A DNA stretch of 64,000 bases from Todiramphus chloris collaris (Eukaryota; Chordata; Aves; Coraciiformes; Alcedinidae). The position numbers and the translations under genes were made by a program. Below, one piece after another: positions 48,125-61,100 of this stretch. The notes under the pieces were generated by a model that was not told where the DNA came from, made no database searches, and was given only the letters and a program-made list of their open reading frames with translations. The stretch lies in contig JANVCC010000072.1 in the NCBI GenBank assembly GCA_025345505.1, positions 832,840-896,839 of the forward strand. The letters run 5' to 3'. Within the stretch, counting starts at the first letter, position 1; every line of letters begins with the position of its first letter.

Positions 48125-48889
48125 ATGAAACTGTCATGTTGATGCAGCGACTCTCAGGAGGCTAGTGTCTAAGGGACAGTGAAATGTTGGACTTTATGTG
48201 AATGTCACCTGAAGCAGCAGTTGGATGTCGAAGTCCCTTTGTGTATCTAGCCAGAGGGGTTCTGTAAGACCCCAGCCTCACAAACCTCTATCTGTTTAAT
48301 GCAACAATGGAAATTTTCTGAATGGTCTGGTCACTATCTATGAACAGTTATCTGAGCAATCAAAATCTGGTAACAAAGAACTGTTTAACCTTTACATACC
48401 GTTAGAAAAAAAAAGATATAAAGAGCTAATATCTGAGTGTTCAAGCTTGACAAAGTGAGAACAGAAAGAAGGCATACACTTTTTCTAAGCATTATGATGG
48501 ATTTTCCATTGTTTTACTGAATAGTTTTTTTCCTCCCAGAAAAGGACACCTTTTTCAATGAGGACATCTCCTGGCTTTTGAGAAGCTGTAAAACAAACTA
48601 GGGGGTGATAATCATCCCTCTCAGCTTTAGGGGGTGATAATCATCCCTCTCAGCTTTACACTCCATGCTTCTACTCAGCATGCTACAAATAATTAGTTCA
48701 GTATTTTATTTCTTAATGCTGTTTATTGTGTGCTCTCCCTTTTTTATTTGCTACTTAGTAGACTTCTCTAAATTGCTTAGATGCCTTATAGTCATCCGTA
48801 TCACTCATATTTGAGTGAATCAGAAACAAAAATTAATTACGGTCTTCATTGCAGGCCTGTAAGATAAAGGGTTAGTGGCTTCGTAGCTT
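48125..48889. other. Short spacer with a 29-bp duplication
   Basis: About 760 bp between CR1 copies. The only feature is the tandem duplication at 48601-48658. Confidence 0.5.
48601..48658. repeat. Perfect 29-bp tandem duplication
   Basis: Two identical 29-bp units starting GGGGGTGATAATC lie end to end at 48601-48629 and 48630-48658. The lack of mismatches points to a recent event or an assembly artefact. Confidence 0.95.
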
Positions 48890-49310
48890 TACAGATGGGG
48901 AAGTGAGCGACAAAGAGCAGCTGGGAGAAGCTAGGAAACTGCAGACTAGCACATCTGACTTCTGTACTGGGGAAAATGGTTGAAACTGCAGTAGCAAAAA
49001 GAACTGGATGGATGCCACATCAAGGAGCAGATACCCACAGTTTTTGAGGATGAGTGTCATGCCTCCAACAGCTCTTAGAGTTCTTTGAAACAGTCACCTA
49101 AAAATGTGGCTAAGGACAACCGGTCCGAATATTATAACTGGAAAGCCAAAACATCAAAATTTCTATGGGATAAAAGGAAAGTTACTTCTCTTGTATAAAG
49201 GCTAGAAAAAAAACCCCCAGAAACTATTGTTCTGTTTTTGTACCAGTGGGATAGTGGCATATTCACAATGATCTTTCTGGGATCCAGGCTTTTCAATACA
49301 GTCTGAAATG
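48890..49310 (+). mobile_element. Ancient CR1 reverse-transcriptase fragment, plus strand
   Basis: Despite heavy decay, plus-strand phrases follow the order of an old amniote CR1: GGAAACTGCAGACTAGCACATCTGACTTCTGTACTGGGGAAAATGGTTGAA (48935-48987), CTCTTAGAGTTCTTTGAAACAGTCA (49072-49097), GGACAACCGGTCCGAATATTATA (49115-49136), ATGGGATAAAAGGAAAG (49165-49181) and GGGATCCAGGCTTTTCAATACA (49279-49300). These correspond to the RT region upstream of the FADD box. No frame is open. It lies head to head with the minus-strand fragment at 49.52 kb. Confidence 0.62.
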
Positions 49311-49517
49311 ACTCAATAGTAAAGGAACAAAACTTTTGATTTTACAAAATAATTACAAGCTATCAAAAATAAAACTGGCTTCAAAGATTACCAGAAACAT
49401 ACCATGATATTCAGGGGTTGCATTTTAAAACGTCTGATGAAATCCAGCGATAAGAGCTGCATATACACCATGGGAAAAACAGCTATCCATACAAAGGATG
49501 GACAATAGCACCATTAT

Positions 49518-49672
49518 CTCAAACTTGCTGAGGGTACACTGTGCTCCATCATCCAGATCATTAATGAAGATGCTGAACAGGACTGGACACAGCACTGACC
49601 ACTGGGGCACACTGCTAGTTACTGCCTTCCAACTTGATTTTGTGCTGCTGATCACCACCCTCTCGGCCCAAC
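49518..49672 (-). mobile_element. CR1 RT fragment, minus strand
   Basis: The reversed translation reads [21 protein letters not shown] and stops making sense where the FADD box should follow. The plus strand shows ATCATCCAGATCATTAATGAAGATGCTGAACAGGACTGG and ends with CTGATCACCACCCTCTCGGCCCA, both common CR1 phrases. About 150 bp remain; both ends are lost. Confidence 0.8.
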
Positions 49673-50354
49673 AAATGAAAAAAATCGGGCAGTGGCTTTT
49701 AAACAGAGGTCCTTGCTGGACATGCTTTCTTGCTTTGTCTTATCTGGGATGGTCAGTGGACCCAATTATCTCCTTTACTCTGCCCATCACGTGCAGATGC
49801 TGTGGGTTTGGGTCCCGCTGGTGAGGGCGATGCCTGACCTGTGGCTGCCAGCAGCTCCTGACCAACCTGCCTTGTGTTGGAGCCCTGCTTTTGCTCCTTC
49901 CTGACAGAGAATTTGTAATATAGAAATTCCATACTTTACTCTATGTTAGAACTCTATATTCATAGAGATTTCCTTCTCAAGTAGATAAATATGGCTTTCA
50001 TCTCTTTTTTAAAAAAAAAAGATTTCATGTTATTTTAAGATTACCGTCGTCAGAGTAGCATTTATATTATAGTTAGTGGTTAAGGCTACTTAGAAGTGCT
50101 TCTTCTAAGTTAATGTTTGTTTTATGTGAGTAGTGTTAGACTTTTGTGCATTTCAAATATTTTATGGATGGGTAACAACATTATTCAGTTAAATGATTCT
50201 GTGGTTCAGACCAAAGTAAGCACAGATCCTGCAGGGTTTTGTCTCACTCATTATGACAGGTTATATGTATTTCAGTGAAAGCAGAGTTTGTCAAGGACAC
50301 CTGTACAATGATGCCTACATTGCCCAGACTCATAATTTGCATTCAGAAGAGAAG
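49673..50354. other. Spacer between CR1 fragments
   Basis: The first 240 bp (to about 49.91 kb) are GC-richer than the surroundings and could be further decayed repeat. No family was recognised. Confidence 0.4.
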
Positions 50355-50862
50355 GTTAGATCATCTAATCTCATGGTCATCTTGTGCCATTAAAACTTGC
50401 CCACATAACTGTTATGCTGAGGTTTGCTGAGCGCAGGGCCATGGGTCTGAGTGTAATGCGTTATGGAAATCCAGAGATGGAGAATCAATCATTTTTCTGA
50501 TATGGGTTGTTCCCACAATTCATCACTTTCATAGTTAAGATCAAAAAAACCCCAAGAAGTAACAACCAGAAAAAGTTGTTCCTAATTTTTTCATTTGAAT
50601 CTGTTTGATTCCCTCTTTTAGCTATTGTCATTTGTTCTGCCTTTGTCTATCAGAGAAGTCTTCAGCAGCTTTTCACTAAGAAGGTGCTTATACACTGTCA
50701 TCAGACCACAGTCTAACCCTGTTTTTAACTTACTGAGATTTGGGAAGTTTTACTGGTATTTCTTACTGTTACACATTTCCTTCAACTCTTACATAATTTT
50801 TACAGCTGTCGGCTGTGGTCTGCCCAATTTTTCAAAATACTTAAAAATACAGATGATATAAG
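50355..50862 (-). mobile_element. Ancient CR1 3' region, minus strand
   Basis: Collinear, highly diverged reversed phrases of an old amniote CR1 are seen: TTAGATCATCTAATCTCATGG (left edge), CCAGAGATGGAGAATCAATCA (50471-50491), GTTGTTCCTAATTTTTTCATTTGAATCTG (50575-50603), TTTGTTCTGCCTTTGTCTATCAGAGAAG (50631-50658), AAGGTGCTTATACACTGTCATCAGA (50681-50705) and ATAATTTTTACAGCTGTC (50791-50808). No reading frame survives. It is of similar age to the copy at 3.85-4.8 kb but derives from a different subtype. Confidence 0.68.
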
Positions 50863-51683
50863 TGCATATTAAAAAAAAAAAAAATCCATCAGTGACAAAT
50901 TCAGAATTAAAGCATGTCATTAACCCTGACTATTAAGCTATTACATTATATTATATCCAACAACTGAGTATGTACTTTGTCAAAGCTTTATTTTGGCAAA
51001 CTGCATTGAATCATTTGGAATCAGTGCCCGTAACTGTTTCAAATCTTTGTTTTTCAGAATAAAACCTCCCACCTTTGTTGGTATCACTTGTAATTCTTTG
51101 TTTGGCTTCATTTAAAAGTGATTTAATGGTTCTAGATTAGCAACAGATTCTTATCACTATATTAATTCTGTCCTCAATGTTATTTACTACCTGCCAACCT
51201 TTCTGTTCTCATGTTTTATCAAAATGAATTTATATTTCTAGCTGGAGCTTTGGCAGAAATTTTAAAGCATGTGTGTCCTGCTGTATTTCCCTGCAAAACC
51301 TCGCTAGAAGTGTATCTTCAACAATACTTTCTTTTTTTTTTCTATATCTTAGCATCTTTAAGATATTGTTGTGCTCTGTTGTGCTCTATTGTTTTGTGAT
51401 CCTTCCTAGAAAGACCCTGGCATCACCTGCTAGGAAAAGCAGATGGAATTTTTACACAGCCTGAATTCAGGGATAATGGTGATGATTTCTCTATCAGCAC
51501 CTCAGAGACATAACCCATGTTTCCTGACTGGCCACAAGTCCAAAGACGTAAGGTAATTACTTCTTTAATTCCTCTTGATTGCAATACAGTTTTGTGAGTT
51601 TCATTCTCCCCTGTGAAAGCTGTGTCTAAATGTTATCAGACCCAGAGTTAATCTTAAAACTCGTAACAGTGGACAGCATTCAT
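50863..51683. other. Stretch before the assembly gap, nothing recognised
   Basis: AT-rich, with short chance frames. It may contain more of the ancient CR1 at its left edge but the match fades. Confidence 0.4.
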
Positions 51684-51741
51684 GGAAAGAGGAGAGGGAG
51701 AGGAGAGGAGAGGAGAGGAGAGGAGAGGAGAGGAGAGGAGA
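51684..51741. repeat. (AGGAG)n purine repeat at a gap edge
   Basis: A homopurine run of AGGAG pentamers on the plus strand is broken off by the 400-N gap. The true repeat length is unknown. Confidence 0.95.
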
Positions 51742-52141
51742 NNNNNNNNNNNNNNNNNNNNNNNNNNNNNNNNNNNNNNNNNNNNNNNNNNNNNNNNNNN
51801 NNNNNNNNNNNNNNNNNNNNNNNNNNNNNNNNNNNNNNNNNNNNNNNNNNNNNNNNNNNNNNNNNNNNNNNNNNNNNNNNNNNNNNNNNNNNNNNNNNNN
51901 NNNNNNNNNNNNNNNNNNNNNNNNNNNNNNNNNNNNNNNNNNNNNNNNNNNNNNNNNNNNNNNNNNNNNNNNNNNNNNNNNNNNNNNNNNNNNNNNNNNN
52001 NNNNNNNNNNNNNNNNNNNNNNNNNNNNNNNNNNNNNNNNNNNNNNNNNNNNNNNNNNNNNNNNNNNNNNNNNNNNNNNNNNNNNNNNNNNNNNNNNNNN
52101 NNNNNNNNNNNNNNNNNNNNNNNNNNNNNNNNNNNNNNNNN
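51742..52141. other. Assembly gap of 400 N
   Basis: Exactly 400 undetermined bases lie between the AGGAG repeat and a 12-nt A run (52142-52153). Open frames drawn across it are artefacts. Confidence 1.
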
Positions 52142-55100
52142 AAAAAAAAAAAATTTGTGTCATAATTGTCTACATATAAGCTAAAATTACCTAAAATGGA
52201 TATTTTCAGGGTTAGTGAAGTGAGCCCTCTTTTCATTTTCATCTACTTAGAGCATCCACTGACTCAATATCTTTATTTCAATAAAACATTTACCCAAATG
52301 AAGGGCAGCCAGAGCTGACTGGAACTGCTCCAAAGTATTTTGTAAATACATTATTACCAATACTGGTAATACTGATGATATGTTGAATGATGCATCGTAT
52401 AAATATACAACAAAAATGCCTGAAAATTTCTGAAGATGAGTTGCATGTAACACTAATGAGCTACCCTGCAGCAAGAAAATAGTGGATGCAGTTAGAAAGG
52501 GGGGTCATTAGCTTCCAAGGAGCTGTTAAGAAATGTCAACACCATTTTAGGATAAGGTATAAGAAATACAAAGTAGCATAAGAAGAAGCTCTTTCTTCAA
52601 TGTCATGTGTAAACTGAGACAAGTATATGGAAATAATTGGAATGTTCTTGTTTCAAACTGAACCTCTCTTTATAAAAAGTTAGTTTCTCAAAAGATCAGG
52701 AATTAGGATAACTTTCTACTGGAAAATCTGTTCCAGGATGATTGAATTCTGTAGTGACAAAGAGGAAGTACTTGTAAATAATTAATTAGCAATAATTCAG
52801 CACGGAGAATTAATACCTTCCATAACAAGGCAAAAGGTAGCATAGCTGAAAAACAATAATATTTTTAGTTCCGAATACTTTTGTACACATTTTTCTTTAA
52901 TCCAGTGTGTAATCTCTTCACTCTTTCTTACAATACTATTCTTTCCAAAGTTATATGCAAAAATCTTCATCCTACAAACATTTATGTATATGCTGTATAA
53001 AGCATATATGTTTGCACTTTATATTATACAATCCAGTGCTAAGTTAAGAAAAGTCCTAGCTTCTAGGAGTTTCGTGTCTCAAACACTTCATTTAAAAAAT
53101 CAGCTTAAAATAAAACCATTTTTTCATCCTTAACAGAATGTACCTTTTCACGTTAGAATAAATAATAAGTTATTATGACAGAAGGTAGTATAATTATGCA
53201 GATTGAAATGATGCATTTACAACTCTAACATGTTTTGAGAAAAATCTGATCAAAGGCATTTTAAGAACAGAAATTTTCTATTTCCCTTTTGGGGTAAATT
53301 TTCTTTACTGTGCAAAGAGGAGTACTACTGGGAGCAGAGAATTTTGTCTTGAAATCTGTTTTCCTAGAATAGGTGCTTTTGCAGTTTCATAGCCATTAGT
53401 CTTTTTCCAGCACTAATCACGCAAGTGATGTCATAAAAAGTAACTTTTATAAGTTTTAATCACATATATTTCAAATCTCAAATAGGCTGTTCAGACAATA
53501 CACTGTTTAGAGAACCCTATTATACCATGCAGTAGTGTGTGATGAAGAGATGCTACATTTATTTTAGGAGAGAAAGAAATCTGTATTTCATTTGTTACAC
53601 TGCTAACTTCACTTTAGGTAATTGCATTCAGCTTTATTATTGCCCAGAGCAATAACTGATTGTTAGTTATTGAAGTCTGAAATGATTTTCTCATTTCCCA
53701 GGGGAAACTGGAGATTTACATGGTGCACAGCAGTAACTAATAGATATAATCTGGTCATAATGTAGCCCTATAATGTGTTATTTACTTGTTGAGAACACGG
53801 ATGTTGGAACATTTTAACATTTCCTCAAGAAGTGTGGCAGATTTTACTCATGATATCTGAGCTCTGAGTGTGTACTACTCCTAGTTTCACAATGGTTGAA
53901 ATGCCAGCAGCCATTGGAATGTATATAAAGCACTGGAAATCACACACCTGTACTTACGCAGCTGCGCTGGAACTTGACAGATTTTTTTCCTTATTCCTAA
54001 AATGTATGCATGTGGATTGAAAACAACCTACAATAAGCGAAATTTCATCAGCAAATAGATACCTATCTGTTTGACTTGGAATATCCTTATTGTATGAAGA
54101 TAATTACACCAGGACAGAGAAAGGGTTTTATGGAGCAGAGTTTGCTTTGCTTGCTCTCCTCTGAATTGTTTGTATCTATGTCAGTAGCAGTGTAGATGCA
54201 ACCCTGAGTATTTTCAGGAGCTGTGTGCCTTGTTTTATGAACATCCTGTGCCATTGTGTAGTCAAAGGGCATTAAAAGTGTGCAGTCACAAGCAAAACAT
54301 CCTTGGATGTGCTCTAGAAGCAGCAGGCATTTGAAAGATGGGATTAAGTTGCCTGAACGTAGGCATTTAATGATATTTTGCATGCCATGGTGTATTAAGA
54401 GCATCTGCACAGGGATGGCACATAAAGCAGAGAGCCTTCAGGACATTTTGGCCTTCTGAAGCAGTCAGGTGAAGTACCTTGGGGCACATCAGGTGTCTTG
54501 TGACACCCCTTTTTAGTCAAAAAACTACCCCTCTGAAAACCTTTCAGTGGCCAGACCAAGGGATCCCAACTTAACTGTGACCTTCTTAAGGGAGTAAAAT
54601 AAACTATAATTAACCATTGATTCAAGCTCTGCAGTTTTTTGGTACAGATATCTGCCTTTGAAGCCACATTCAGAAATAGGGTCTTAGAGAAAGAAGAAAA
54701 AAACTGCTCTGTAAACATGGGTTCATTCTGCCTTACTTAGTTAAAATACTCCATTTTGAGGTTACAGTAAAATGAACTGCTAATAATAGATAAACAAATT
54801 AATGACATGAAGTAAATTGAGCCTTACAATATATACTGGCAATGCAGGTATGTTATACATGATATTCAAGTAGATAAAATACCTACTGCTGATTGTATAA
54901 TAGTGGTAAACATGTTTTATTAAAGTAAGTTTTCCTTTCCATTAAATATGAATGTTTTATGAAGGTTTCAAAGTATTCCTCATGGAAACATTAAGGAATC
55001 TGTTCTCTCCATCCCCAGGGGATTTGTGACTGTTATTCACATTAAACCTAATGAGAATTACTGACATAAATACCTGGTGCATCAAGAGGCAACCAGGCTC

Positions 55101-58100
55101 TTAATCCTTAGCATCTTCATCATCCTTTTTGCACAGGCTCCACCTCTTCCCAAGCTGCTGCTTCTTCCATTCCTAGTGCTCATTTCCTTGTACAAAAACA
55201 TTCCTGCTAATGTGGGGGCACCTTCTTTAGCGTGGCAGATTGTTTGAGGAAAGTCCTTCTTCTTGACTAATTATGCTGTGTTGTTTTCTTCTTCACCAGA
55301 GAGAGACCCTATACCACACAGCTAAGACCTGGATGCCATTTTAAAGTTTTATTGGGATCCTTATTGGGTGGGGAGGGAATCAGAGCTGTTTCTGCTCTCT
55401 GGATTCAGCTCCAGACTGTTTATCGTCAGGGTGGAAGATGAAAGGAAAAAGAGAAGGAAGAAGGCAGTAAAGTGAGGGCTACAGGAGAAAAGAGGGGGAA
55501 GTGAGAAAGGACAGGACAGGTCTGGGCTCTGATAAAAACAAAATATACAATTAAGAGTTCAAAGCCATTCATTCCCAAATGGCAAACGGAGAGAGCAAAA
55601 TAAATTAAATCAAAACAACACCATCCTCCCTTGAAACGCCAACCCTTACTATTCTGCCTCACTGTCAAAACCGAGAGCAAGCAGCCAGACTTCTGTCCTG
55701 GAGTTAAGCGTCCCTTTAAAGCCTGCCATAGCTTTTCGATGTGAGATGCTCAACTGACAGTTCCCCCTCTGTCTCAAAGCACGATTCAGAAGAAAGGTGC
55801 TTCATTAGTTCAAGTCTCCCTATGTTAGCCTGGATTCACTGCCTTGTCTGCGCCTGCACAAACTATAAATAAAATCACCTGAAGCAAAAAGACTGGGTTC
55901 CGGTGGGTAATCTTACATATTACACCATGATGGATCACTGCCGATATCATCTACTAAAAATGTCACATTTCACACTAAAGCCATTCATCAGGTTACTCCT
56001 GCACTGGACCATCAGCCAAGGCAACATATATAATAATCACTAAGAGCTTATGGCTTGAAATTTTTTGTAAGGATTTTAGTCAGAATTAACATGACTCAAC
56101 CTCTCCAAATCATGTAGTTCCATTCATTTTCCTGTGTCTTCATTCTGATCTCCTGTGCCTCCAGTTGTGCTGCGTTGCCTCCTAGTCCTTTTTTTTTTCT
56201 ACCTCAGTGACCTCTGTAAAGCTCTTTCCTTTCCCTTTGTTCCTTCATTTGCTTATTATAGGAAGGTCCAGGTTACAGAAACTTTCGAGCTTTCTACTTA
56301 GCTTCTAATGATAGCTGTCATGGCAGCACATCTGCCCTTTTGCTAACCCTGACTCCCTCAAATTTCCCCTTTTAAATTATAGCAGTTGTTTGGTTTGGTT
56401 TTGTTTTTGTTTTTTTTTTTTAATGGAACTTATTCTGGTAAATAAAAAAATCTGTACAGAAATAGAAGATAAGCTTTTGAGAACTTGTCATATGATAGCT
56501 TACCTCGTGAGCTCACTTTCTCTAATTGCTGTCCTTGTACAATTCGTGCTACAGCCACATGTATGTGAATCTGGCTAGTTCAAAACAGCAGCGCTCAGTC
56601 TTTTCATATCAGAATCCACTTTTCCATACTAATTAAAACTCCAGTATTCCATTATGTTTGTCATAGCTCTCTGCACCCCAATATTAGGTCCTTTTCTGAT
56701 GACACCACTTCTGCAAGGCTCATCAGGCATATTCCAGAAGAATTAAATGAATCTGGACTAGGCAACAAAAAGCTTTGGGTGCTCAGATAAACAAAAAGTA
56801 TTTTGTATGGCAGTGAATTAAAAGATTTGGAGTTTGATGGGATATATGACAAAGGAATTGGAATGCCTGGTAGCAAAATATTTAAGCTAGATGGTAATGC
56901 TAGTCAAATAACAAAAGGTGCGTGGTAATACTTTCATAAAAAGAGTAATACAATGACAAAACTGACCATGGATAATTTGTAAACTGTATCTTTGTGTATA
57001 ATAATATATAATTATTAATTATTAAGAAGATTTCTTACTGTTTGAGAGCAGAAGGACTGGAGTGGCTTTCAATGGAAGTCTTTGTAACAAGAAATCCAAC
57101 TCTTATCTGCAAGACAGACATTAAGGTGAGTGCCTGGTGTGGTGGTTGTGATAGCCAGGATGTAGACAGAGTGATCCAGGGGTCTTTACTGTTCCTTGCT
57201 TTTTTCACTGACCTTAAAAACATACCTGCATGTGCTCTATCCCGTTCTCAGGTGCTATATAAACAATAAAACAAATGGGGTTTTGCATTGCTGCCTTCCA
57301 GTCTGTACAAAATGCTGCTAGTATTTCCTGCTCTGAACAGCTCTATCTGGTAATATCAGTCATCTTTTTGCATTTTAAATGTGTTAGAAAAAGAGACTTA
57401 ATTTAGTGGTCTTCGTTATCTTCATTACCAAAGTAGAAATCAAGCTGCTTGATCCTTGATAATTTCTTATAGAACCAACTCTCTAACTTGGTAAACCTAA
57501 TTTTATTGAAGCCCCAAAAACCTATTGGATAAATATGTCAATACTGTACATATCCTCTTTGTCTTGCTACCATTTTCCTGTTTTGGACAGATTAACTCAG
57601 CAAATAAAGTAAGTACACATTAACTGTATCGACTGTCAGGTGAAGAACTTATCAATTATATATACCAAAGTTAGATTGCATTATCAATAAAGAAACCAAG
57701 GTCTATTAAATTTTTAATTTAACTGTTTCAATGCTTAATGCTGCTTGGCACTCTCAGGCTGTGTGTTAGAGCTATGAGCAGTTACTGGCTTCTTCATTTT
57801 TAGTGTCTACTTTATTAGAAGTGTTTTCTTTTGGAGGCAATGGAAGTTTCCACCATTCTGCTGTCCATCAAAAGCTGACAAGCAGGTTTTCAGCTGCTAA
57901 TCAACTCGTGCAACTAGAGGGGAAAAGCTCCTTCTTCTACAGAAGATTTGTATGATACTAGTAAATTTTGCTGCTGTTTTATTTTCTCAGAAATTGTTAT
58001 AATATCTTTTCACATCCCATGCCCATTCCTTTCTTACTAACTTTCTGAATGAAAAAAAAAAAGAAATATTCAAGTTGTTGGTACTTTATCTGCCCTTGCA

Positions 58101-61100
58101 AAGGGACCAACTTTCCTTCATACCATACTTAGACCTCTTCAGGGTTTCCACTGAAATATGTCTGTGTGTTTCCTGACATATTTTATAAGGACACCTAAGG
58201 ACAAGGCCTTTGTAAGTACGGCCATAAAAACGTGATAGCAGAATTGCCTCATATTTATCAAAGGATAAGGTGACAAAGCCTTTGGTATTATTCTTATTGT
58301 CTTCTCAGGAAAACAAGATATCTTGAAAGAAGAGAGCAATATTTTTGGTGATGGCAGGGAAGCCACTGCAGTATTCTTGCAATGCCTTACAGAGTAGTAA
58401 GCTTTATTAGTAATTATTCAGCAAGGTGAGAGCCATCACCACGGAATACAAGGGCTTTCAGGGAGGAAACATGACTGTCCCTGGGTACAGGGAGTAGATA
58501 TTCTGAACCATAACACCCAATTGCACATAGGCTATCACATAGTCTTCCTTTCACATTTTACACCTTACACTGCCACTATTTATTTACAGCAAAAAAAACT
58601 GCAGTTCTTCTAACTGTATCATTTTTAATTGACCAATTTATAAATAAAGCTGAACTACACAAAACTGCTGTTATTCCAGTCTTTGGGGGATTATTAAATG
58701 ACCTTGTCAACTCCTGGAGGATGACAAAAACACCCACAACTTTGGCAGTTAAAGTGAGAATTTTTCCCTGTTGAAAATTGCCTGTTGTTATTATTGTAAG
58801 AACTGGTCCACTGAACTTAGCACAGCCTCTGAGGTCTCAGTGAGAATCCTATGATTAATGAGGTAGCCATTAATGTCAGTAGATTGAACAACTGAAATCT
58901 GATTATATTAAAGTGCTTCCCAAACATTAGGGTCACATTAACAGTTTATTGAAACAAGCTGATAAAATTTAAAATGGTCATCTAATTCCCTAGGGTTCCT
59001 AATTGTTGCATGATAAATCACTCTGTAGAGAAATCTATTACAATGTTCCAAATGAGAAAATGTAATTTACTGTACCATTAGTGGGGTGTTTGAAGCACAT
59101 CAGTTCTTTCATGGGGAAGTTTTGCTAGAATAAGACAAAACTCTGTATATGGAGCCTTTTTTTTTCTTTCTTTCTTTTAGATCAAGATCATGCTCATGCT
59201 TTGAGCTGCTTAAATTGTGTAAGAAAAATGAGGCATCTTATGGAAACAAATCATGTGACAGTGATGTGCAAGTCTATTAAAGGTCCAGCATGAATGAGCA
59301 TTCATCTGTGTTTATGCCATTACTCTATTTACAAGCACATTTTTGCAGAGATAAAAAAGTTTTCATGACTTAATTATGGTGGCTTCTTAAAGCGAAAGAA
59401 TCATCTGAAAATTCACACATTTCTGGTTTCAGAACCTCAGATGCTGAAACAAATCTGCACAGAGGAACAGAAGTAAGTTACTCAAATCAATGTCTGCAGG
59501 ATCAGGGTCAGTCTTGAAGTTTTTTTCTCTGTTTGGTGTCAAAAATTCCTACGTACTCACCTGTATTTACATTCTTTTTTTTCCCAATTTTTTAATTGTA
59601 TCATTTAATTACTCTCATTCTGCGCTTAGGTAGTATTTGAGCTTCAGAGATTAATATATGGATTTCATTTTGTGTGCGTAAATAATGTGGTTCTAATACT
59701 TAATAGTTTTTAAAATTTATTTCTATGTTTGGGGGCATCATTGCTGTTGTGTTTGGATCTTTCCCAAATCCATAAAAAAAACCCTAAAAAAGGCATCACA
59801 AGTAGAAAAGCCCATCAAAATCACAACCAACATGGTAGATAGGCAGATATCCCCATGTCTCAAAACTAGGCCTCGTGCAAAAATGAAACTGAGACATTCT
59901 AGAGACTAAGATATTTCCCCACAGAACAGTGGAAAAGAGTTGCTGAATGACTGGAGACCCACAGTTGGCTTAAGCAGCCTTATTTTTCTTCAGCCACACT
60001 GGAGTAGAAATGGCACATGGTAAGGAACATCAGTTCTATGATAAAGGGGTGACAGGTAGCTGAATGACAAGCATCTCAACATGCACAAATTCAGTCTCTT
60101 GTTTGCTGGTAACCCCAGTCAAGTTACAATGACCATGCCCTTAACTTGCAGTGAGAATGAAAAATGGGGTTTAGGTCACATCAAAACTATAAGAGAGGGG
60201 GAAAAAGCCAAATCTCAGCTTCATCCTTTTCATGAACAGAGTGTTAAAAGATTTTAACTGAGCTATTGAATGGGATAAAATACTTGTGTTTACACCTGGT
60301 ATCCTACCAATAGGTACCTGGGTATTTGTGAAGAGTGTCATTCTACCTGTGACAAAATTTTATTCACATTGCATATGAAGCAAACAATCTGTACATGTTC
60401 CACATTCAAAAAAATGGGTGCAGTATGTGGAGTGTTGCTTGCAGCTTGGCAGCATCTGGGAATCTCAGTTGCCCAGCAGAGTTCTGTGTATAAGGAGAGG
60501 CACAACCACAGGATAAAAAGACATGTCTCAGTAAGTTTCAGAGAATAAAAGAAGGTATGGCAGATGGATGTGAGGAAGGAAAAGAGAAAAATGAAAGAAG
60601 CAACAATCTCAGCATTGTTTGCTGTAGGTTTCTGAGAATTCTAGGCTGTCAATGCAGGGAATAATAAGGTGCAGCTTTGTGAAAATTTGCTACTTCCAGA
60701 GAAAACACATCTGGAGGAGGAATTACTGCCACTGCTTCTGTTTTATACAGTGCCTTAGTGGTCAGAATAGACTGGTTGGACATTCAAGTGCAATTTTCCA
60801 GCCTTGGTGTGGAAGTCAGGTTGCAGAGGATGCAGAATAATTTTTGAACAGAAAAAACTCTAGATTTTTGAACTGGAAGAAGCAAGAAAGAATTTGGGTG
60901 ACAGCTGAAGAGCAGTCATTTTTAAAATGGGAAAAATACTTGCTTTTGTAGTGAGAGGAAGGAGCAAGATGAGGTTAAACAAAAGTGGTGAATAAGAGTG
61001 ACTCTCAAGTCACGATTGAGGAGGCTCAGGGGAGATCAGGCAGCAGACTTAGAACAAGATACCTATTTAAGAAGTGGAAATCACTGCTACAAGACTGGAG

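Noticed and set aside
51601-52242. Frames of 165-213 codons across the N block
   Set aside because: Undetermined bases were read as open codons; only AGGAG repeat codons flank the gap.
55335-55350. Minus-strand AATAAA as a possible gene 3' end
   Set aside because: No coding exon or retrocopy could be recognised upstream of it; the hexamer is common in AT-rich DNA.
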